From contig VYZB01000124.1 in NCBI GenBank assembly GCA_013397455.1, positions 1,373,641 to 1,437,640 on the forward strand: a DNA stretch of 64,000 nucleotides, read 5' to 3'. This document shows positions 58,761 to 64,000 of the stretch, one piece after another. Position 1 is the first letter of the stretch. Each line of letters opens with the position of its first letter. Origin of the DNA: Crotophaga sulcirostris. Lineage: Eukaryota; Chordata; Aves; Cuculiformes; Crotophagidae. The notes under the pieces were generated by a model. The model did no database searches. It was not told the origin of the DNA and worked only from the letters and a program-made list of their open reading frames with translations. A program made the position numbers and the translations under genes.

Positions 58761-61700
58761 CTGCCTGTGGCTTGGCCAGAGGTGGCCCAGGGTCTGATTT
58801 GAACCTGTGCTGAGCAGCATGACTTCTCCTTCAAATCTAAAGAAACTCCAGGAATTGGGTATTGTGTAGGATACAGTTCAAAGTTGCCCTTCCGAAAAAA
58901 TGCATCTATAGCCTCAAACCCTTGTGAAAATAGCAAAACATCGAAAGATATTGAGGAATCCTGGACTAACACAGCTCACAAAACAGGGAGAAGGCTGGTG
59001 GCCTTTGGAACAACTTCTCACATTAATTTTCTTCCAATGTTGACAGCTTTGATTTATTGCCTTAAGGCTGGTTAGAAAACACCCAGACGTGATCGAAGCC
59101 AGGAGTTATGGAGAGAAAAGGAAAATATGGTAAACGTAGTGATGAATAGCACTGGTAGACAGACAAACATTGATCTACTCTCCTACTGCACCCAAATATT
59201 GTCTTAGAGTGAAGATGGGAACAGAGGTTTGGCTTGCGCTTTCAGTATTTCTTTTTTCACTTCTCATATGTTGAACATTCTGCTAGGAATCCTCTGGGAA
59301 CCGTGGGTTTGTTTTCTTTCTCTGTCAGTTGAATGCCAGCTGGAGCACCAGCCAAAGGACTTTGAAAATGAAGGAAACGCAGTGGTTGAGAAAGTTCTTA
59401 AACTCGTTTTGTTGTGAGAAACCACTGTAATGATTCCTTGCCTTCTCTTTCCTCTGACACTGAGGAGCGCTCCAATGGACGCTGCGTTGATACCAGACTC
59501 TTGAGAGGCAGCTTCTCCATCTGCCCACCCATCTCATCTTCTGCATCTTATCTGTCTTATCTTTCCTCCATTTGACTTGCTGGTATCCTGTTCTAAAATG
59601 GGACTTTTTTTTTCCTCAAAACCAGGTTCAGGGAGACCCATGTTTGCAGCCCTTTACCTTTATAGGTTTCACTTCATCAGCAACTGTTGGATATCCATCT
59701 CCCACATGTTAAACCATTAAAAAGCAGGCGAGAAAGCAGCATCTCCGGGCACACAACAAACTGCTTGGGTGTGAACAGTTCTGGCAGTGCTAGCTGGAAT
59801 TGCTCTCATCAAACCAACAAGAGGAAGCTTGGCTTGTGATTTGCTGCTTTATCTTCTGTCAAGTAAGCTTTGGTGGTCGGCTTCTCCATCAAAGTGGATG
59901 TTTGGGGGTGAAGCGATCACTTAAAAGTCTGGTCGCCTGACTATCCTGATGAAAACACAATGTTGCTTGCAAGTTCTTCCTCCTTAGAAGTCAAACCAAT
60001 GTATTATTTCCCAACAGAAATTGAGTAAGATCATTTAAAGAGGATTTTCTTGGGTTAGCAGAATTGTTTGATGGAATCCCTGGCTGCTCAGTGCTCTCAC
60101 ACCCCTTTTGCTATATTGAATTCCTGTTTACAAAAGCAGAACTGGCCCTGCAAACCAAAATGAACCAAATAACTGAGTGGTACAACATCATGAAAATTGT
60201 CTTCCATTTCATCAATGGTTTTAAATATTTAGAAAGCACAATGTAAACACCCTAAGAGCAAGTAGACAGATTTCTCTTGATGTTCAGAGTTTGGGGTTTT
60301 ATAAACAGAGAGAGGCAGTTCTCAGGGTGTGGGACCGATGTTTCAGACTTTCCACCAAAGTCACATATGCTCATGTCATTACAGCTCTTCCTCCAGCCTA
60401 AATTGTTGGCTCAGTGTCCCGAAATGTTTCTCATTAGTAAACTTTTCATAACCTCCAGAACTGCAACAACTGTAGAAGAAAATGTACCAGGATGCCAGCT
60501 GGAGCTGGCACTTGGCGCAGGGCTCCCCGAGCTGTTTGCTTAGCTGGATTTGAAGGATGTTCCGGACCAACAAGCAGGACATGTGACTGAGTTTTGACCT
60601 AAACCTCTGGCCCAGTTCCAGGGATCCCGCGTACTTCATGGGAATGCTTTCCACTTGTCGCTTTTGTACCTCAGACACAGCTTTTAACAATTTGCTCATA
60701 ACCCCAAGCCCAACAGCCATTGGAATACAGTGGTACTTGGCTATATAAAGTAACAATGAGAGTCCAGAACAGCTCAATGTGCATTTAGTGCTGAATTAAC
60801 AACTTTCCAGGGGTAAGAGGGCCCTTTTTTCCATTGTACATTCTCAAAACTTTCAACACCTCTGATTTCTTTTACAAAGGCTCCTATCTGGGGAGACACC
60901 TGGGGCTGTGTGTGTAGCAGGGAGCAGCACCCAGGAGCTGTCAGCAGATGTCAGGTTGGGCAGCTGTAGATCACCTTTTGTACCATCACTGGTCCTGAAG
61001 TGATGTGATTGGGGAGGGACTGTAAAAATGATGCTTTGCTGCTGTTTTCATGTCAACTGTTTGTATTTGTGCTGGCCTGGTGCTGAAAGGCATCAGGTGC
61101 AGTGTGGAATTGTCCATGTTGAGGTGCAGGAGGCGGTGTGTGAGGTGACTGCAGTGGTTTCATAGGTGGTCACTGCAGTTCAGAGCTGGAGCAACGCTCA
61201 TGGTCTGATGGGAGCTGGGAGACCAAGGAAGAGCCTGTGCAGCTCTGTCAGCTGCTCTTCTGGGTCTTAATCCCAAAACTTGCCTTCTTCCTATTAGTAT
61301 TCTAGGGCAACCTGTAGGAGCTGCAGTTATTTCAGAGAGTGAGGCCTCAGTTCTACCAGGAATTTCCCCAGGAAAGGTTAATTTGTAGACAAGTGATTGG
61401 AGCTCAGCTCAGTGAAATTGTTTTACCTGATTCAGAATGTTCAGACGATTAAAAAATATAAGTCTTTCCTGGACTTCTCTTCATATTGAAATAATCAAGA
61501 CTATTATTTTAAATATATGAATTTTCAACCAAGACTGTTATTTATGCAAAGTTTATATCATTTCCTAGGCATAAATCTTATTTTTAATTCTCCAACATGG
61601 AAAATAAAGTGAACTCTGAGTCGTTCTCAGATGCTGAATTCCAAATTGTCTGAATTAAAATTGAATCCCAGTGGGTTCTGCACCTTCCCAGTTGTTCATC

Positions 61701-62597
61701 ACTGGCAGGGTTTATTACATTTTAGATGACACTATTAAATCCAGCCACCCCTAGAGATACTGGTTAGACTTTGTGAACCTAAAGAGCAGAAGACCATGAA
61801 TGAGTCCCCAGAGCTGTTCCAATTTAGCAATGCAGTGATTAAAGTTTCCTTAAAAAGGACAACGCATTGTAAGGTTTCTTAGATTTTATAATTTGCTGAC
61901 CGTTCCAATTTCCCTCCCTGCAATAACTTTTAGGAATTATAAAATAAATGCATTTCTCCCCAATTTAGATACTTTTTTTTCTATTTAGCAAGCATTGATT
62001 TTACTGCATTCCCCAGTGCTTTTGTTCACTGCCAAAATTAATGTGTCTTTTTGGCTTTGCTTTCCAGAGGATCTGGGGACGTTAACGGGAGCGGGTCCTG
62101 CTCCCTCCTCGCTGGCGCTGGTCAGTGCAGCTGCCCACGACACCGCCAAGGAGGGAGGTTTGGTGCTGAAAGGGTCTTGGAGCCACTACGGGGAGTCCAG
62201 GCCCTTCTCATACTTTATAGGGACTTTTATGAGACTGTTCACTTGTAACAGTAGACACTAAAACACAGACTTTTAAAACATTTTTGTTTCATGCTGCATG
62301 GTGGAGGGCCCAACCTTCCTGGCTCCGTGTTGCTTGCTGAAACCTTTTATGGCCCTGAGCCACAGACGCTGGCGAGACGCATGGTCCCAAGTGGTTCGAC
62401 AGCATCCACGTCCAAGTGCCTGCCAGGCTGCTGCTGTCAGTGCCTGGGCAAGCAGCTCATTGGACCTGCTTGGCTAAGCATCACCCTCCGAGGTGGGCAA
62501 AGCCCTGTCACAGTCCTGAACTTCAACCACAGGGCAGCTTATGTTCCTCAGGAACTGCAGCTGGGCCACACGGCCAAGGTGTCCTCATAGGATGGGA

Positions 62598-62831
62598 GAG
62601 AGCTCACAAGCCACAAAGATGATCCAAGGGCTTGAGCACCTCCCGTCCAATGATGGGCTGAGAGAGTTGGGGTTGTTCAGCCTGGAGAAGAGAAGGCTCT
62701 GGGGAGACCTTAGAGCAGCCTCCAGTACTGAAAGGGGCTCCAGGAAAGCTGGGGAGGGGCTCTTGGTCAGGGAGGGCAGGGACAGGGTGAGGGGGAAGGG
62801 TTTTGAGCTGAAAGAGGGGAGATTGAGATGA
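62598..62831 (+). mobile_element. CR1 LINE internal piece lacking its 3' end
   Basis: Landmarks: 'gagctcacaagccacaaag', 'gagagagttggggttgttca', 'gcctggagaagagaaggctc', 'ggaaagctggggaggggctc', 'ttggtcagggagggcaggg', 'gagctgaaagaggggagatt', ending 'gagatgag'. It aligns with about 44,923-45,145 of the longest copy, then stops. The final ~215 bases, including the 3' tail needed for reverse transcription, are missing. Since CR1 copies are normally 5'-truncated, the missing 3' end points to a later deletion or to capture as a fragment. The sense strand is plus. Confidence 0.95.
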
Positions 62832-64000
62832 GTGCCTTGGCACCAGCTCTGCTGAGCCCTCATGCACGTGCAGGGTTGACCCGGGGAGCCCAGAGTGCAA
62901 ACCCCAGAGCTGCAAGGAAAGTGGAAAAGGAGGATTTTGGCCAAGTGATGCCCATAAAGGTGAATGCAAAGTTTCAGAATTATAAGAAATGTGCAGATAG
63001 GCTTTTTATGCTTCACGAGTGTTGAATATTAAGAAAAACCCTCAACAGGAGTTTAGACAAACACAGGCAAGTGAGTCAGCAAAAAGATATAAAATCATCA
63101 GGAAAGGCTGAGTTTGTTTTAATACAGGGATTACCGTAAACACCAGGAGTGCATGGTAACAATTTGTAGCCCATATGTTTTGAAATATCATAACTGATGT
63201 CAATAAACACATTAAAATTCAACTTCAAAGAGATCTGTGGATGTTTGGAGTATCCTGAAGACGTTGCAAAATGGGGATTTTAGGTGGAAACAAGTGTGGG
63301 AGCAATCAAACACCGCTCGGATGTGGAGAAAAGCATCCAGAGCCATCTGTGGGGGTGAGTACTGCTTCTTACTGGTGAAGAACTGCTCTTAGCCCCTCAT
63401 TTCTTTGGCTCCCTCACCTCCCACCCTGCCCTTCTTGCTTCTCTCACCCACCTGTAACACCTTGCTTCTCAGACTGAGGGACCTGCCCTGCTCTTTGTCT
63501 CTGCTGCCCCCAGGAAAGCCCAGCTCAGTTCAGGGCGCTGTCTCAGTATAAATAATGAGTTCATTTGGTGTCTACACCAGAGTGAGATACCAAGCAAGAC
63601 AGACTGGCCTATAAGCAACACATCTAACTGTCTCTGCATTTTTACAGTCCGATGTCTGTGGGACAGAGCTCATCTATGTTCAGAATGTTGTGGGAATTAA
63701 GTCATTAACTGCATTTCCAACGTGCTTCCTAGCTTCAAGCTCATAGTCCATCCCGTTAAGAGGTGACAGTGTGTGCCATCCAGTCAAGGTGTTAGCAGCT
63801 CGTCTGGAATGGATTTGCTCATCTCAGTCCAGTTCCTTCTGTGTCTCTCCACAGCCAGCAGCCCCTGGCAGACATCAACAGCCAAAGACAGACTGGTTGG
63901 TGCTCAAAAAATGAGTTATCTTTCCATTCCTGAGTGAAACCTGGTCATATCCATGTGAACTCTACCACCAGGTAAGCACGAGAATGTTTTGATGTCTCTT
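62832..64000. other. unique non-coding sequence, no gene seen
   Basis: No gene or transposon recognised up to the window edge. It has pyrimidine-rich stretches near 63,400-63,450 and 63,830-63,855 that resemble splice-acceptor tracts (for example 'gtgtctctccacag' before 63,856), but no coding frame downstream supports an exon. Confidence 0.55.

Larger units (their letters stand above)
56209..62597. other. mostly unique non-coding sequence, no gene seen
   Basis: More than 6 kb without a recognisable CR1 copy. A (GGA)n-like purine run is at about 56,456-56,472, a CpG-dense patch at 56,863-56,972, and AT-rich unique blocks lie at about 57,090-57,500 and 61,430-62,040. A MIR-like relic and a 45-nt hairpin are listed separately. 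Open frames reach 145 codons in the GC-rich part (four frames overlapping on two strands), which is chance from stop-poor composition. Confidence 0.55.

Noticed and set aside
62585..63016. 143-codon minus-strand open frame
   Set aside because: Most of it is antisense CR1 (62,598-62,831), and the same peptide pattern appears at 44,875-45,222.
63830..63990. Possible exon after a pyrimidine tract ending 'ccacag'
   Set aside because: The acceptor-like tract is plausible but the following frames are short, and no donor or homologous protein was recognised. The same pattern occurs many times by chance.

Overview
This window looks like non-coding bird DNA. The main evidence is fourteen copies or fragments of the CR1 retrotransposon. 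Most are 5'-truncated, several end in the short ATTCTATGA-type tail, and several belong to closely related families that share a 'ccctgccatgggcagggacac' core in one orientation. That repeat profile (many short CR1 pieces, few other transposons, small microsatellites) is typical of avian genomes. The species cannot be told from the sequence.

I found no protein-coding gene, tRNA, rRNA or CRISPR array that I can support. Every open frame is short (the longest has 212 codons), none shows a protein family I recognise, and several of the longer ones are CR1 read in antisense. The window is best read as intergenic DNA or part of a very large intron. A short exon of an unrecognised gene or a non-coding RNA cannot be excluded by eye.

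Layout. 1-6,098: unique sequence with AT-rich blocks. 6,100-6,329: an old amniote-type CR1 tail. 6,330-31,240: unique sequence with CR1 copies near 11.9, 17.9, 20.2, 25.8 and 27.5 kb, plus an AT-rich block at 20.6-21.0 kb and another at 26.3-27.1 kb. 31,241-31,535: a CR1 copy, followed at once by a 7.8 kb CR1-free stretch. That stretch has a small CpG cluster (31.75 kb), long AT-rich unique blocks rich in TAATTA-like words (31.7-35.4 kb), and two related copies of a ~200-230 bp segment at 36.4 and 38.1 kb that is not CR1. 39.3-56.2 kb: CR1 copies in both orientations, with CpG-rich patches near 42.0, 52.5-53.1 and, just beyond, 56.9 kb. 56.2-64 kb: mostly unique, with one MIR-like SINE relic, a 45-nt hairpin and one CR1 piece that lacks its 3' end.

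There is no gene set to act together. If the window has a function it is probably regulatory: candidate conserved non-coding elements in the CR1-free middle, and the duplicated 36.4/38.1 kb segment. Conservation cannot be measured here, so these are inferences from base composition and word content.
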